Origin: Caprella mutica
Lineage: Eukaryota; Arthropoda; Malacostraca; Amphipoda; Caprellidae
Reading direction: 5' to 3'
DNA length: 64,000 bases
Assembly: GCA_947561585.1 (NCBI GenBank)
Contig: CANNZV010002566.1
Span: 28,798 to 92,797 of the forward strand
The stretch's first letter is position 1; each line of letters begins with the position of its first letter. Below are positions 46,436 to 60,114 of this stretch, in pieces. The notes under the pieces are model-generated. The model saw only the letters and a list, made by a program, of their open reading frames with translations. It ran no database searches and was not told where the DNA came from. The position numbers and the translations under genes were made by a program.

Positions 46436-46822
46436 GTAAATGTGCTATACACATCAAGGTGTGTACCTGTGCTATACACACCTAAGTGTGTACATGTGCT
46501 ATACTCACCTAAGTGTGTACCTGTGCTATACTCACCTAAGTGTGTACCTGTGCTATACTCACCTAAGTGTGTACCTGTGCTATACTCACCTAAGTGTGTA
46601 CCTGTGCTATACTCACCTAAGTGTGTACCTGTGCTATACTCACCTAAGTGTGTACCTGTGCTATACTCACCTAAGTGTGTACCTGTGCTATACTCACCTA
46701 AGTGTGTACCTGTGCTATACTCACCTAAGTGTGTACATGTGCTATACTCACCTAAGTGTGTACATGTGCTATACTCACCTAAGTGTGTACATGTGCTATA
46801 CACACCTAAGTGTGTAGATGTG
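46436..46822. repeat. 27-bp minisatellite, about 14 units
   Basis: Unit contains AAGTGTGTACCTGTGCTATA and CTCACCT. Three frames stay open for 125-129 codons on the two strands. Not called as genes. Confidence 0.95.
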
Positions 46823-47140
46823 CTAGTTTAGTCATGCAAGTGCATAACTTTTGAACTCACAAGCAAGGTCGTGTTTTCTGATCACAGCGTTAATGGACTA
46901 AGATAAAAACACGTCTGCTGCCTCATAGGTACGTACATACCCAGCATCTGCTGGTGACTAATGCAACTAATATAGTAACTACAATGTTACAATAGGTGTT
47001 TGTGTACCGTGTCTTTGTCTATTGTAAGCAAATCCTTAGATTCAGGAATGTCCTGACAGAAAATATAGCAAAAACACATGGTATTATGTGACACCTGTTT
47101 GCCATGTTACTTATACTGGTGACCTCGACCATATAGCACT
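46823..47140. other. unique spacer
   Basis: No gene or repeat recognised. Confidence 0.45.
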
Positions 47141-50100
47141 GCATGGAACTAGCATGGAACGAGAGAACTAACTGATGGAACGAGAGAACTAACTGATGGA
47201 ACGAGAGAAGTAAATGATGGAACGAGAGAAGTAACTGATGGAACGAGAGAACTAACTGATGTAACGAGAGAACTAACTGATGTAACGAGAGAACTAACTG
47301 ATGGAACGAGAGAACTGACTGATGGAACGAGAGAACTAACTGACGGAACGAGAGAACTAACTGACGGAACGAGAGAACTAACTGACGGAACGAGAGAACT
47401 AACTGACGGAACGAGAGAACTAACTGACGGAACGAGAGAACTAACTGATGGAACGAGAGAAGTAACTGATGGAACGAGAGAAGTAACTGACGGAACGAGA
47501 GAACTGACTGATGGAACGAGAGAACTAACTGACGGGACGAGAGAACTAACTGACGGAACGAGAGAACTAACTGACGGAACGAGAGAACTAACTGATGGAA
47601 CGAGAGAAGTAACTGATGGAACGAGAGAACTAACTGATGGAACGAGAGAACTAACTGATGGAACGAGAGAAGTAACTGATGGAACGAGAGAACTGACTGA
47701 TGGAACTAGAGAACTAACAGATGGAACGAGAGAACTAACTGATGGAACGAGAGAACTAACTGATGGAACGAGAGAAGTAACTGATGGAACGATAGAACTG
47801 ACTGATGGAACTAGAGAACTAACAGATGGAACGAGAGAACTAACTAATGGAACGAGAGAACTAACAGATGGAACGAGAGAACTAACTGATGGAACGATAG
47901 AACTGACTGATGGAACTAGAGAACTAACAGATGGAACGAGAGAACTAACTGATGGAACGAGAGAACTAACTGATGGAACGAGAGAACTAACAGATGGAAC
48001 GAGAGAACTAACTAATGGAACGAGAGAACTGACTGATGGAACTAGAGAACTAACAGATGGAACGAGAGAACTAACTGATGGAACGAGAGAACTAACTGAT
48101 GGAACGAGAGAACTAACTGATGGAACGAGAGAACTAACTGATGGAACGAGAGAACTAACTAATGGAACGAGAGAACTAACTGATGGAACGAGAGAAGTAA
48201 ATGATGGAACGAGAGAACTGACTGATGGAACGAGAGAACTAACTGATGGAACGAGAGAAGTAACTGATGGAACGAGAGAACTAACTGATGGAACTAGAGA
48301 ACTAACAGATGGAACGAGAGAACTAACTGATGGAACGAGAGAACTAACTGATGGAACGAGAGAACTAACTGATGGAACGAGAGAAGTAACTGATAGAACG
48401 AGAGAACTGACTGATGGAACTAGAGAACTAACAGATGGAACGAGAGAACTAACTGATGGAACGAAAGAACAAACTGATGGAACGAGAGAACTAACTGATA
48501 GAACGAGAGAACTAACTGATGGAACGTGAGAACTAACTAATGGAACGAGAGAACTAACTGATAAAACGAGAGAAGTAACTGATGGAACGATAGAACTGAC
48601 TGATGGAACTAGAGAACTAACTGATGGAACGAGAGAACTAACTGATGGAACGAGAGAACTAACTGATGGAACGAGAGAAGTAACTGATGGAACGAGAGAA
48701 CTGACTGATGGAACTAGAGAACTAACAGATGGAACGAGAGAACTAACTGATGGAACGAGAGAACTAACTGATGGAACGAGAGAACTAACTGATGGAACGA
48801 GAGAACTAACTGATGGAACGAGAGAACTAACTAATGGAACGATAGAACTGACTGATGGAACGAGAGAAGTAACTGATGGAACGATAGAACTGACTGATGG
48901 AACTAAAGAACTAACAGATGGAACGAGAGAACTAACTGATGGAACGAGAGAACAAACTGATGGAACGAGAGAACTAACTGATGGAACGAGAGAACTAACT
49001 GATGGAACGAGAGAACTAACTGATGGAACGAGAGAACTAACTGATGGAACGATAGAACTGACTGATGGAACTAGAGAACTAACAGATGGAACGAGAGAAC
49101 TAACTGATGGAACGAGAGAACTAACTGATGGAACGAGAGAACTAACTGATGGAACGAGAGAACTAACTGATGGAACGAGAGAAGTAACTGATGGAACGAT
49201 AGAACTAACTGATGGAACGAGAGAACTAACTGATGGAACGAGAGAACTGACTGATGGAACTAGAGAACTAACTGATGGAACGAGAGAAGTTACTGATGGA
49301 ACGATAGAACTGACTGATGGAACTAGAGAACTAACAGATGGAACGAGAGAACTAACTGATGGAACGAGAGAACTAACTGATGGAACGAGAGAAGTAACTG
49401 ATGGAACGATAGAACTGACTGATGGAACTAGAGAACTAACTGATGGAACGAGAGAACTAACTGATGGAACGAGAGAACTAACTGATGGAACGAGAGAACT
49501 AACTGATGGAACGAGAGAACTAACTGATGGAACTAGAGAACTAACTGATGGAACGATAGAACTGACTGATGGAACGAGAGAACTAACTGATGGAACGAGA
49601 GAACTAACTGATGGAACGAGAGAAGTAACTGATGGAACGATAGAACTGACTGATGGAACTAGAGAACTAACAGATGGAACGAGAGAACTAACTGATGGAA
49701 CGAGAGAACTAACTGATGGAACGAGAGAAGTAACTGATGGAACGATAGAACTGACTGATGGAACTAGAGAACTAACTGATGGAACGAGAGAACTAACTGA
49801 TGGAACGAGAGAACTAACTGATGGAACGAGAGAAGTAACTGATGGAACGATAGAACTGACTGATGGAACAAGAGAACAAACTGATGGAACGAGAGAACTA
49901 ACTGATGGAACGAGAGAACTAACTGATGGAACGAGAGAAGTAACTGATGGAACGATAGAACTGACTGATGGAACTAGAGAACTAACAGATGGAACGAGAG
50001 AACTAACTGATGGAACGAGAGAACTAACTGATGGAACGAGAGAAGTAACTGATGGAACGATAGAACTGACTGATGGAACTAGAGAACTAACAGATGGAAC

Positions 50101-53100
50101 GAGAGAACTAACTGATGGAACGAGAGAACTAACTGATGGAACGAGAGAACTAACTGATGGAACGAGAGAACTAACTGATGGAACGAGAGAAGTAACTGAT
50201 GGAACGATAGAACTGACTGATGGAACTAGAGAACTAACTGATGGAACGAGAGAACTAACTGATGGAACGAGAGAACTAACTGATGGAACGAGAGAAGTAA
50301 CTGATGGAACGAGAGAACTGACTGATGGAACTAGAGAACTAACAGATGGAACGATAGAACTGACTGATGGAACTAGAGAACTAACAGATGGAACGAGAGA
50401 ACTAACTGATGGAGCGAGAGAACTAACTGATGGAACGAGAGAACTAACTGATGGAACGAGAGAAGTAACTGATGGAACGAGAGAACTGACTGATGGAACT
50501 AGAGAACTAACAGATGGAACGAGAGAACTAACTGATGGAACGAGAGAACTAACTGATGGAACGAGAGAACTAACTGATGGAACGAGAGAACTAACTGATG
50601 GAACGAGAGAACTAACTAATGGAACGAGAGAACTAACTGATGGAACGAGAGAAGTAAATGATGGAACGAGAGAACTGACTGATGGAACGAGAGAACTAAC
50701 TGATGGAACGAGAGAAGTAACTGATGGAACGATAGAACTGACTGATGGAACTAGAGAACTAACAGATGGAACGAGAGAACTAACTGATGGAACGAGAGAA
50801 CTAACTGATGGAACGAGAGAACTAACTGATGGAACGAGAGAAGTAACTGATGGAACGAGAGAACTGACTGATGGAACGAGAGAACTAACTGATGGAACGA
50901 GAGAACTAACTGATGGAACGAGAGAACTAACTGATGGAACGAGAGAAGTTACTGATGGAACGATAGAACTGACTGATGGAACTAGAGAACTAACAGATGG
51001 AACGAGAGAACTAACTGATGGAACGAGAGAACTAACTGATGGAACGAGAGAAGTAACTGATGGAACGATAGAACTGACTGATGGAACTAGAGAACTAACA
51101 GATGGAACGAGAGAACTAACTGATGGAACGAGAGAACTAACTGATGGAACGAGAGAACTAACTGATGGAACGATAGAACTGACTGATGGAACTAGAGAAC
51201 TAACAGATGGAACGAGAGAACTAACTGATGGAACGAGAGAACTAACTGATGGAACGAGAGAACTAACTGATGGAACGAGAGAACTAACTGATGGAACGAG
51301 AGAAGTAACTGATGGAACGATAGAACTAGCTGATGGAACGAGAGAACTAACTGATGGAACGAGAGAACTGACTGATGGAACTAGAGAACTAACTGATGGA
51401 ACGAGAGAAGTTACTGATGGAACGATAGAACTGACTGATGGAACTAGAGAACTAACAGATGGAACGAGAGAACTAACTGATGGAACGAGAGAACTAACTG
51501 ATGGAACGAGAGAAGTAACTGATGGAACGATAGAACTGACTGATGGAACTAGAGAACTAACTGATGGAACGAGAGAACTAACTGATGGAACGAGAGAACT
51601 AACTGATGGAACGAGAGAACTAACTGATGGAACGAGAGAACTAACTGATGGAACTAGAGAACTAACTGATGGAACGATAGAACTGACTGATGGAACGAGA
51701 GAACTAACTGATGGAACGAGAGAACTAACTGATGGAACGAGAGAAGTAACTGATGGAACGATAGAACTGACTGATGGAACTAGAGAACTAACAGATGGAA
51801 CGAGAGAACTAACTGATGGAACGAGAGAACTAACTGATGGAACGAGAGAAGTAACTGATGGAACGATAGAACTGACTGATGGAACTAGAGAACTAACTGA
51901 TGGAACGAGAGAACTAACTGATGGAACGAGAGAACTAACTGATGGAACGAGAGAAGTAACTGATGGAACGATAGAACTGACTGATGGAACAAGAGAACAA
52001 ACTGATGGAACGAGAGAACTAACTGATGGAACGAGAGAACTAACTGATGGAACGAGAGAAGTAACTGATGGAACGATAGAACTGACTGATGGAACTAGAG
52101 AACTAACAGATGGAACGAGAGAACTAACTGATGGAACGAGAGAACTAACTGATGGAACGAGAGAAGTAACTGATGGAACGATAGAACTGACTGATGGAAC
52201 TAGAGAACTAACAGATGGAACGAGAGAACTAACTGATGGAACGAGAGAACTAACTGATGGAACGAGAGAACTAACTGATGGAACGAGAGAACTAACTGAT
52301 GGAACGAGAGAAGTAACTGATGGAACGATAGAACTGACTGATGGAACTAGAGAACTAACTGATGGAACGAGAGAACTAACTGATGGAACGAGAGAACTAA
52401 CTGATGGAACGAGAGAAGTAACTGATGGAACGAGAGAACTGACTGATGGAACTAGAGAACTAACAGATGGAACGATAGAACTGACTGATGGAACTAGAGA
52501 ACTAACAGATGGAACGAGAGAACTAACTGATGGAACGAGAGAACTAACTGATGGAACGAGAGAACTAACTGATGGAACGAGAGAAGTAACTGATGGAACG
52601 AGAGAACTGACTGATGGAACTAGAGAACTAACAGATGGAACGAGAGAACTAACTGATGGAACGAGAGAACTAACTGATGGAACGAGAGAACTAACTGATG
52701 GAACGAGAGAACTAACTGATGGAACGAGAGAACTAACTAATGGAACGAGAGAACTAACTGATGGAACGAGAGAAGTAAATGATGGAACGAGAGAACTGAC
52801 TGATGGAACGAGAGAACTAACTGATGGAACGAGAGAAGTAACTGATGGAACGATAGAACTGACTGATGGAACTAGAGAACTAACAGATGGAACGAGAGAA
52901 CTAACTGATGGAACGAGAGAACTAACTGATGGAACGAGAGAACTAACTGATGGAACGAGAGAAGTAACTGATGGAACGAGAGAACTGACTGATGGAACGA
53001 GAGAACTAACTGATGGAACGAGAGAAGTTACTGATGGAACGATAGAACTGACTGATGGAACTAGAGAACTAACAGATGGAACGAGAGAACTAACTGATGG

Positions 53101-53627
53101 AACGAGAGAACTAACTGATGGAACGAGAGAAGTAACTGATGGAACGATAGAACTGACTGATGGAACTAGAGAACTAACAGATTGAACGAGAGAACTAACT
53201 GATGGAACGAGAGAACTAACTGATGGAACGAGAGAACTAACTGATGGAACGATAGAACTAACTGATGGAACGAGAGAAGTAACTGATGGAACGATAGAAC
53301 TGACTGATGGAACTAGAGAACTAACTGATGGAACGAGAGAACTAACTGATGGAACGAGAGAACTAACTGATGGAACGAGAGAAGTAACTGATGGAACGAG
53401 AGAACTGACTGATGGAACTAGAGAACTAACAGATGGAACGATAGAACTGACTGATGGAACTAGAGAACTAACAGATGGAACGAGAGAACTAACTGATGGA
53501 ACGAGAGAACTAACTGATGGAACGAGAGAACTAACTGATGGAACCAGAGAAGTAACTGATGGAACGAGAGAACTAACTGATGGAACGAGAGAACTAACTG
53601 ATGGAACGAGAGAACTAACTGATAGTA
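47141..53627. repeat. 21-bp minisatellite, about 308 units
   Basis: Unit GAACTAACTGATGGAACGAGA (21 bp). Common variants are GTAACT, CTGACT, CTAACA, GATAGA and ACTAGA. One plus-strand frame reads the heptapeptide ELTDGTR from 47153 with only two stops (48527 and 53183), so the frame is unbroken for 1551 codons. There is no ATG. Markers recur 2121 bp (101 units) apart: GAAGTTACTG at 49286 and 51407, and AACAAGAGAACAAAC at 49867 and 51988. This defines a large higher-order duplication. Confidence 0.96.
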
Positions 53628-53726
53628 CTTCAGAAGTAAAAAATTGAAGGAGAGTTCATGACTTCAAACCATTCCTTTCAAAATGTCAAATAAAGGGAAA
53701 ATAAAGTAAAATTCTATATAACATTA

Positions 53727-53815
53727 GAGGGTAAAGGGTCTACATTCTAGATATATCCCTTACCCAACATGACTAAGGAAAACTCTCAAGATGTTAGATA
53801 GGTTACTTTCCCTAC
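53727..53815 (-). mobile_element. U element, single copy, inverted
   Basis: Contains CATTAGAGGGTAAAGGGTC, CTTACCCAACATGACTAAGG and GATGTTAGATAGG, the reverse-orientation counterpart of the 21.67 kb and 40.44 kb U sequences. Not amplified here. Confidence 0.6.
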
Positions 53816-53844
53816 TTCCCGTCTAATAGGCCACTAAAGTAAAG

Positions 53845-54074
53845 GCAGCGCCGTTCCAACTCAGTCTATCAGCGAAATATTCCTACGTCTTTAATAACTC
53901 ATTACTTTTTTATTTCAAAACTGATTTCAATTAAAGTCACAGCAATGAATGTGGTCACATATCAGCTATTTTAATATCGAACTAAAATTCTCCCAGATTA
54001 CGTAAATGAACCTCATTTTATCCCGTACGAATAACATGGGAATATTTCGCTGATATGTTGAGTTGGTACGGCTC
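53845..54074. mobile_element. MITE with 37-bp inverted repeats
   Basis: Left GCCGTTCCAACTCAGTC and TATCAGCGAAATATTCC, right GGAATATTTCGCTGATA and GTTGAGTTGGTACGGC. 230 bp, no ORF. Confidence 0.83.
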
Positions 54075-54469
54075 TATTGTGTAGAGTGTTATAGTGTGTA
54101 CACTCACTTACTAAATGATCAGCTTTTCAATTCAACTGAAGAGGATATCAAATACTTTCCTTTGAACGGATTAGGGGTAAGCACAAAGCATTTAATTAAG
54201 TGGGACTGTCTATTTTTGAATAGCGTCTCTCCCTGTCACGCTCAGTTACCCGTCACATTATCAATCACCTGAATATGGGCAGGTGACTTTCCCTCCTCAC
54301 TGTGGGAAAGGTAAGTCAGTGAAATCTTAATTACATCGCCTACCTAACTAGGTAGAGGCAATTAGTGCACTCATTATGTACTGGTAAGCACTTTTAAAAG
54401 AATGATTATGCAACACGTTAATGACTATGGTTAGAAACTGGTAAAGGTTACGGAGAAAAGAACTATAGC
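54075..54469. other. unique spacer
   Basis: Short hairpin CAGGTGACTTTCCC/GGGAAAGGTAAG near 54283-54315. No gene recognised. Confidence 0.45.
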
Positions 54470-54695
54470 TAACAATCGGCAGATCGTCTGTTATTGTCAT
54501 TGATGGTATTTTATCGTAAAATAACACAATTTGAGAGATTATCCTACGGATTTTTTAGCGGGAATGTCCGAAGAAACACCATTCACGGTATATTTTAAAT
54601 TTACGATACATTCCAATTGATTTCTTATCATTTATTGTCGTAGATAGATGATCTTTTTAACATCGATTGTAATCACCGATAGAAAACAGATGGGC
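54470..54695 (+). mobile_element. dispersed repeat Q, copy E (diverged)
   Basis: CAATCGGCAGATCGTCTGTT, then the Q body with deletions, GTAGATAGATGATCTTTTT and a single tail motif CACCGATAGAAAACAG. The most diverged copy in the window. Confidence 0.72.
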
Positions 54696-55337
54696 AATTA
54701 AAAGTAAGTTTAAGGATACTAGTTCAACTAGTTTAACTATTTATTCTAGTAGATACTCTAACTGATGGTAGCTAGACACTGCCCTACTATTTGTATATTG
54801 GTAGTTTCGATGGTTTTATCTGTAGCATCATAGCTACTTAGTCAGATAGAGTGAGAGATAAACACAAACTAGAGAAATGACTGCAGAGATAGGAACTGTA
54901 TTGGACAGACTTGAACTCTTGCGTCTCTACTCCGATACGCAGTGATATAAAGGTTAAAAATAGTGTTTAATCCAATGTATAATGATTAAAAAGATTAAGT
55001 ACATGGCTGACATTTGCCCTTGGTAATAAGGTTGCAATTAATGTTTGATAAAAAAAGTTATTTTCGTATTTTCTTCGTATTTTCTATAGGTAATAAAGTG
55101 AGTAAATTAAACACTGAAAATGACATAGGATTTGAAAGAAATTATACAGTAGATTTGGCAGTGATTGGTGCCAAATGTCACCAGACTACATACACTACTA
55201 CTACACACCTTGTAAATGTACACACTACTACACACCTACCAATCACACACCTCTAAATATTAAAGGTGAAGTTTAACTTTAGTGGTTCATTTTTTTCTCA
55301 TTTCTGTGTGTTTGGTTATAGGTAGTTACTGGTGTAG
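54696..55337. other. unique AT-rich DNA
   Basis: Short CACACTACTACACACCT duplication near 55190-55235. No gene recognised. Confidence 0.45.
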
Positions 55338-55462
55338 TATGTCCCAGGCAAGAAGAACTTTTTCCTGGGATATTCGGATCTATCCCAGGAATATATCTTC
55401 TTGCCTGGGATATTAGGGCATTAAGTATGCCAGGGATAAATCCTTCTTGCCTGGGATATGTA
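55338..55462. mobile_element. small foldback element (TCCCAGGCAAGAAG)
   Basis: ATGTCCCAGGCAAGAAGA is mirrored by TCTTCTTGCCTGGGATAT, with inner TCCTGGGATA/TATCCCAGGA arms, and a third inverted copy CCTTCTTGCCTGGGATA near 55445. Nested or partly duplicated MITE. Confidence 0.75.
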
Positions 55463-56714
55463 GCTATAGAAATATATTTTAATAAGTGAATTGCTTAACA
55501 TCGAAAATTTAGCAATATGATCGACTTCATTGATAAAGTATTATAATAAATAAATTGCATAGAATGCAAAGTGCATTATATATAAATAGTGTAAACTTAG
55601 GTCTTAGATTAAGAAACAAAAAATGCGAAACTGGTTCATGTATCACGTATTCTTCAGTAGCTTCTAATATCTATTGGTTCATTTAAATGATGGTTCATAA
55701 CATTCTATACCGAATTGGTGGATATAAGAACAGGTACAGTGGTACCAGTGATAACACATTGTACTGCACCAAGAGAATCACACGCACTCTTAGAAAAGAA
55801 TGTATTGTAAACAATGAATTAAAAGCATTTTGTTTTAATGGAAAATAACAATTATGTAGATAATAAAATATGCATATTAATTGCTAATCACGAACTATTA
55901 ATTTATGCATGTAGACAAACTTATAAAAATTCTACATCTTATCATATATGTGTTCTGCGTTATTTACCGATTTGCTCAATCTTGAGAATGTGCTGCGCGT
56001 TTTTAACTCCCTCTAACCCCTTATGCCGAGTGTGCGTTATTACCTTCATTTAGTTTGTCATGAAAGCGAATACTGATCTATGTTATCGTGGCGCGATCGA
56101 GTTATCTGACCCGCCACCGAACATCCCTACCATACCAGGTAATAAAAAAAACATGAAATGTGCAGTACAACAAACTAACTGATATAACAAACTACTTCAC
56201 TGTCATATACGCTGAGAGTTTAGGGGTAATCATCATTTATTTCTTGTCATCTTTGTTAAATCGAAGTAATTTTCCTCTATTTATTTGAAAATGAAGATTA
56301 CCTACATTGAAACTGTCAACATAAATAGCTGTCCAATAGTTTGTTGTATCCGTTAGTGCACACTTCGTGATTGTTTAATAACCTGATTAGGTTGGGTATA
56401 CATACATTAGTATTCGATAATATAATAAATAAAATGAAGGTGTTACTGCATGCACGGGCATTCTCGAGATTGTGTAAATCGGCAAATGGCGCAAAACACA
56501 ATTATATATATAACAGAATTTTAAGAATATTGAGAGAGTCTAAGCTACTCTTCTATGGCCCCACCATGCATTTCTCTCTGTGTACCTGTACATTCACATC
56601 ATACAGGCTATAAAGATAGTACATCTCACTGTAACTTATTCCCTGTGAGTGTAGTTAGCTCTCAGAGCTGTAATTACTAGACTATGGCACTGGTGATACA
56701 CCAAACAAATAGTA
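55463..56714. other. unique AT-rich DNA
   Basis: Frames of 60-80 codons occur (55838, 56371) but none has a recognisable domain or good start context. No repeat recognised. Confidence 0.45.
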
Positions 56715-57690
56715 ATAGTAAATAGTACTCTATGATAGTACAAATAGTACTCTGTAATAGTACAAATAGTACTCTGTAATAGTACAAATAGTACTCTGTA
56801 ATAGTACAAATAGTACTCTGTAATAGTACAAATAGTACTCTGTAATAGTACAAATAGTACTCTGTAATAGTACAAATAGTACTCTATGATAGTACAAATA
56901 GTACTCTGTAATAGTACAAATAGTACTCTATGATAGTACAAATAGTACTCTGTAATAGTACAAATAGTACTCTATGATAGTACAAATAGTACTCTGTAAT
57001 AGTACAAATAGTACTCTGTAATAGTACAAATAGTACTCTGTAATAGTACAAATAGTACTCTGTAATAGTACAAATAGTACTCTATGATAGTACAAATAGT
57101 ACTCTATGATATTACAAATAGTTCTCTATAATAGTACAAATAGTACTCTGTAATAGTACAAATAGTACTCTGTAATAGTACAAATAGTACTCTGTAATAG
57201 TACAAATAGTACTCTATGATATTACAAATAGTACTCTGTAATAGTACAAATAGTACTCTGTAATAGTACAAATAGTACTCTGTAATAGTACAAATAGTAC
57301 TCTGTAATAGTACAAATAGTACTCTATAATAGTACAAATAGTACTCTGTAATAGTACAAATAGTACTCTGTAATAGTACAAATAGTACTCTGTAATAGTA
57401 CAAATAGTACTCTATGATATTACAAATAGTACTCTGTAATAGTACAAATAGTACTCTGTAATAGTACAAATAGTACTCTGTAATAGTACAAATAGTACTC
57501 TGTAATAGTACAAATAGTACTCTGTAATAGTACAAATAGTACTCTGTAATAGTACAAATAGTACTCTATGATATTACAAATAGTTCTCTATAATAGTACA
57601 AATAGTACTCTGTAATAGTACAAATAGTACTCTATGATAGTACAAATAGTACTCTATGATAGTACAAATAGTACTCTATAATAGTACAGT
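56715..57690. repeat. 22-bp minisatellite, about 44 units
   Basis: Unit AGTACAAATAGTACTCTGTA plus AT. CTGTAAT/CTATGAT variants. A rarer GATATTACAAATAG form recurs near 57110, 57219, 57417 and 57572, marking copied blocks. Confidence 0.95.
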
Positions 57691-57779
57691 ACTGTTTATC
57701 GTTAAAGTACTTCAATCTCCAAGTCCCTTCACACGCTAACCCTTAAATAACATCACATTAGAAACAGATCATATCAACC

Positions 57780-58332
57780 AGATGGTTGAGATGGGGTAGA
57801 GTGGTAGGAGATGGTTGAGGTGGGGTAGAGAGGGAGGAGATGGTTGAGATGGGGTAGAGAGGGAGGATATGGTTGAGATGGGGTAGAGAGGGAGGAGATG
57901 GTTGAGATGGGGTAGAGAGGGAGGAGATGGTTGAGGTGGGGTAGAGAGGGAGGAGATGGTTGAGATGGGGTAGAGAGGGAGGAGATGGTTGAGATGGGGT
58001 AGAGAGGGAGGAGATGGTTGAGATGGGGTAGAGAGGGAGGAGATGGTTTAGATGGGGTAGAGAGGGAGGAGATGGTTGAGATGGGGTAGAGAGGGAGGAG
58101 ATGGTTGAGATGGGGTAGAGAGGGAGGAGATGGTTGAGGTGGGGTAGAGAGGGAGGAGATGGTTGAGATGGGGTAGAGAGGGAGGAGATGGTTGAGATGG
58201 GGTAGAGAGGGAGGAGATGGTTCAGATGGGGTAGAGAGGGAGGAGATGGTTCAGATGGGGTAGAGTGAGAGGAGATGGTTGAGATGGGGTAGAGTGGGAG
58301 GAGATGGTTGAGATGGGGTAGAGTGGGAGGAG
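57780..58332. repeat. 29-bp minisatellite, about 19 units
   Basis: Purine-rich unit GAGATGGTTGAGATGGGG plus TAGAGAGGGAG. A minus-strand frame of 197 codons is open across it; not called. Confidence 0.95.
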
Positions 58333-58439
58333 AACACAACTCCACACCCATAGCTATGAGGAGTTATAGTGTTGAGGTCAAAGGTCATCCTATCACTGTA
58401 CATCTTACGAAGCTACTCCTATAGACATGATGTGCAACC

Positions 58440-59110
58440 TAGTGCAGTACACTGTACTACAATACACTGTACTAAAATGCACTGTACTAAAATGCACTGT
58501 ACTAAAATGCACTGTACTACAATGCACTGTACTACAATGCACTGTACTAGAATGCACTGTACTACAATGCACTGTACTACAATGCACTGACTAAAATGCA
58601 CTGTACTAAAATGCACTGTACTACAATGCACTGTACTACAATGCACTGTACTAGAATGCACTGTACTACAATGCACTGTACTAGAATGCACTGTACTACA
58701 ATGCACTGTACTAGAATGCACTGTACTACAATGCACTGTACTAGAATGCACTGTACTAGAATGCACTGTACTAGAATGCACTGTACTAAAGTGCACTGTA
58801 CTACAATGCACTGTACTACAATGCACTGTTCTAAAAAACATTATGCACTTTATTTAAAATGCACTTTAAACTGTACTAAAATGCACTTTAGACTTTGCAC
58901 TTAAAATGCAGAATGCACCGTAATAAAATCCACTTTAGACTATGCATTTTAAATGCAGAATGAACTGTACTAAAATGCACTTTAAACTAAGCACTTGAAA
59001 AGCAAAATGCACTGTATTAAAATGCACTTTAAACTGCACCAAAATGCACTATATGCACTGTTCTAACTTAAAATGCAGTATGCACTGTACCAAAATGCAC
59101 TTAAGATTAT
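58440..59110. repeat. 15-bp minisatellite with decaying flank
   Basis: About 26 units of ACTGTACTAAAATGC (AAAA/ACAA/AGAA variants) to 58830. Beyond this, longer diverged words such as ATGCACTTTAAACTG continue to about 59110. The clean core and eroded right side suggest the core is newer. Confidence 0.93.
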
Positions 59111-59309
59111 ATGCACTTGCAGTTATATCGTATGCTACTTTTAAAGTTAGTTTTAGCTCTTAATATATATAGCTATATTTAGCAAAATAACACACTACCT
59201 CTGTGAATAGCAATAGCAATCTGGTAGCTATAGTATGTTTATGATAACTATATTCATCACTATAACTTTATTATAACTATAACCAATAGCTATAGCTTAC
59301 TGTGTTATT

Positions 59310-60114
59310 ATAATACACATCTAATGGGTAAAACACACATCTAATGGGTAAAATACACATCTAATGGGTAAAATACACATCTAATGGGAAAAATACACAT
59401 CTAATGGGTAAAATACACATCTAATGGGTAAAATACACATCTAATGGGTAAAATACACATCTAATGGGTAAAATACACATCTAATGGGTAAAATACACAT
59501 CTAATGTGTAAAATACACATCTAATGGGTAAAATACACATCTAATGGGTAAAATAGACATCTAATGTGTAAAATACACATCTAATGGGTAAAATACACAT
59601 CTAATGGGTAAAATACACATCTAATGGGTAAAATACACATCTAATGGGTAAAATACACATCTAATGGGTAAAATACACATCTAATGGGTAAAATACACAT
59701 CTAATGGGTAAAATACACATCTAATGGGTAAAATACACATCTAATGGGTAAAATACACATCTAATGGGTAAAATACACATCAAATGGGTAAAATACACAT
59801 CAAATGGGTAAAATACACATCTAATGGGTAAAATACACATCTAATGGGTAAAATACACATCTAATGGGTAAAATACACATCTAATGGGTAAAATACACAT
59901 CTAATGGGTAAAATACACATCTAATGGGTAAAATACACATCTAATGGGTAAAATACACATCTAATGGGTAAAATACACATCTAATGGGTAAAATACACAT
60001 CTAATGGGTAAAATACACATCTAATGGGTAAAATACACATCTAATGGGTAAAATACACATCTAATGGGTAAAATACACATCTAATGGGTACAATACACAT
60101 CTAATGGGTAAAAT
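59310..60114. repeat. 20-bp minisatellite, about 40 units, nearly uniform
   Basis: Unit ACACATCTAATGGGTAAAAT. Only about seven single-base variants in the whole array, so it is among the most homogeneous here. Confidence 0.97.
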
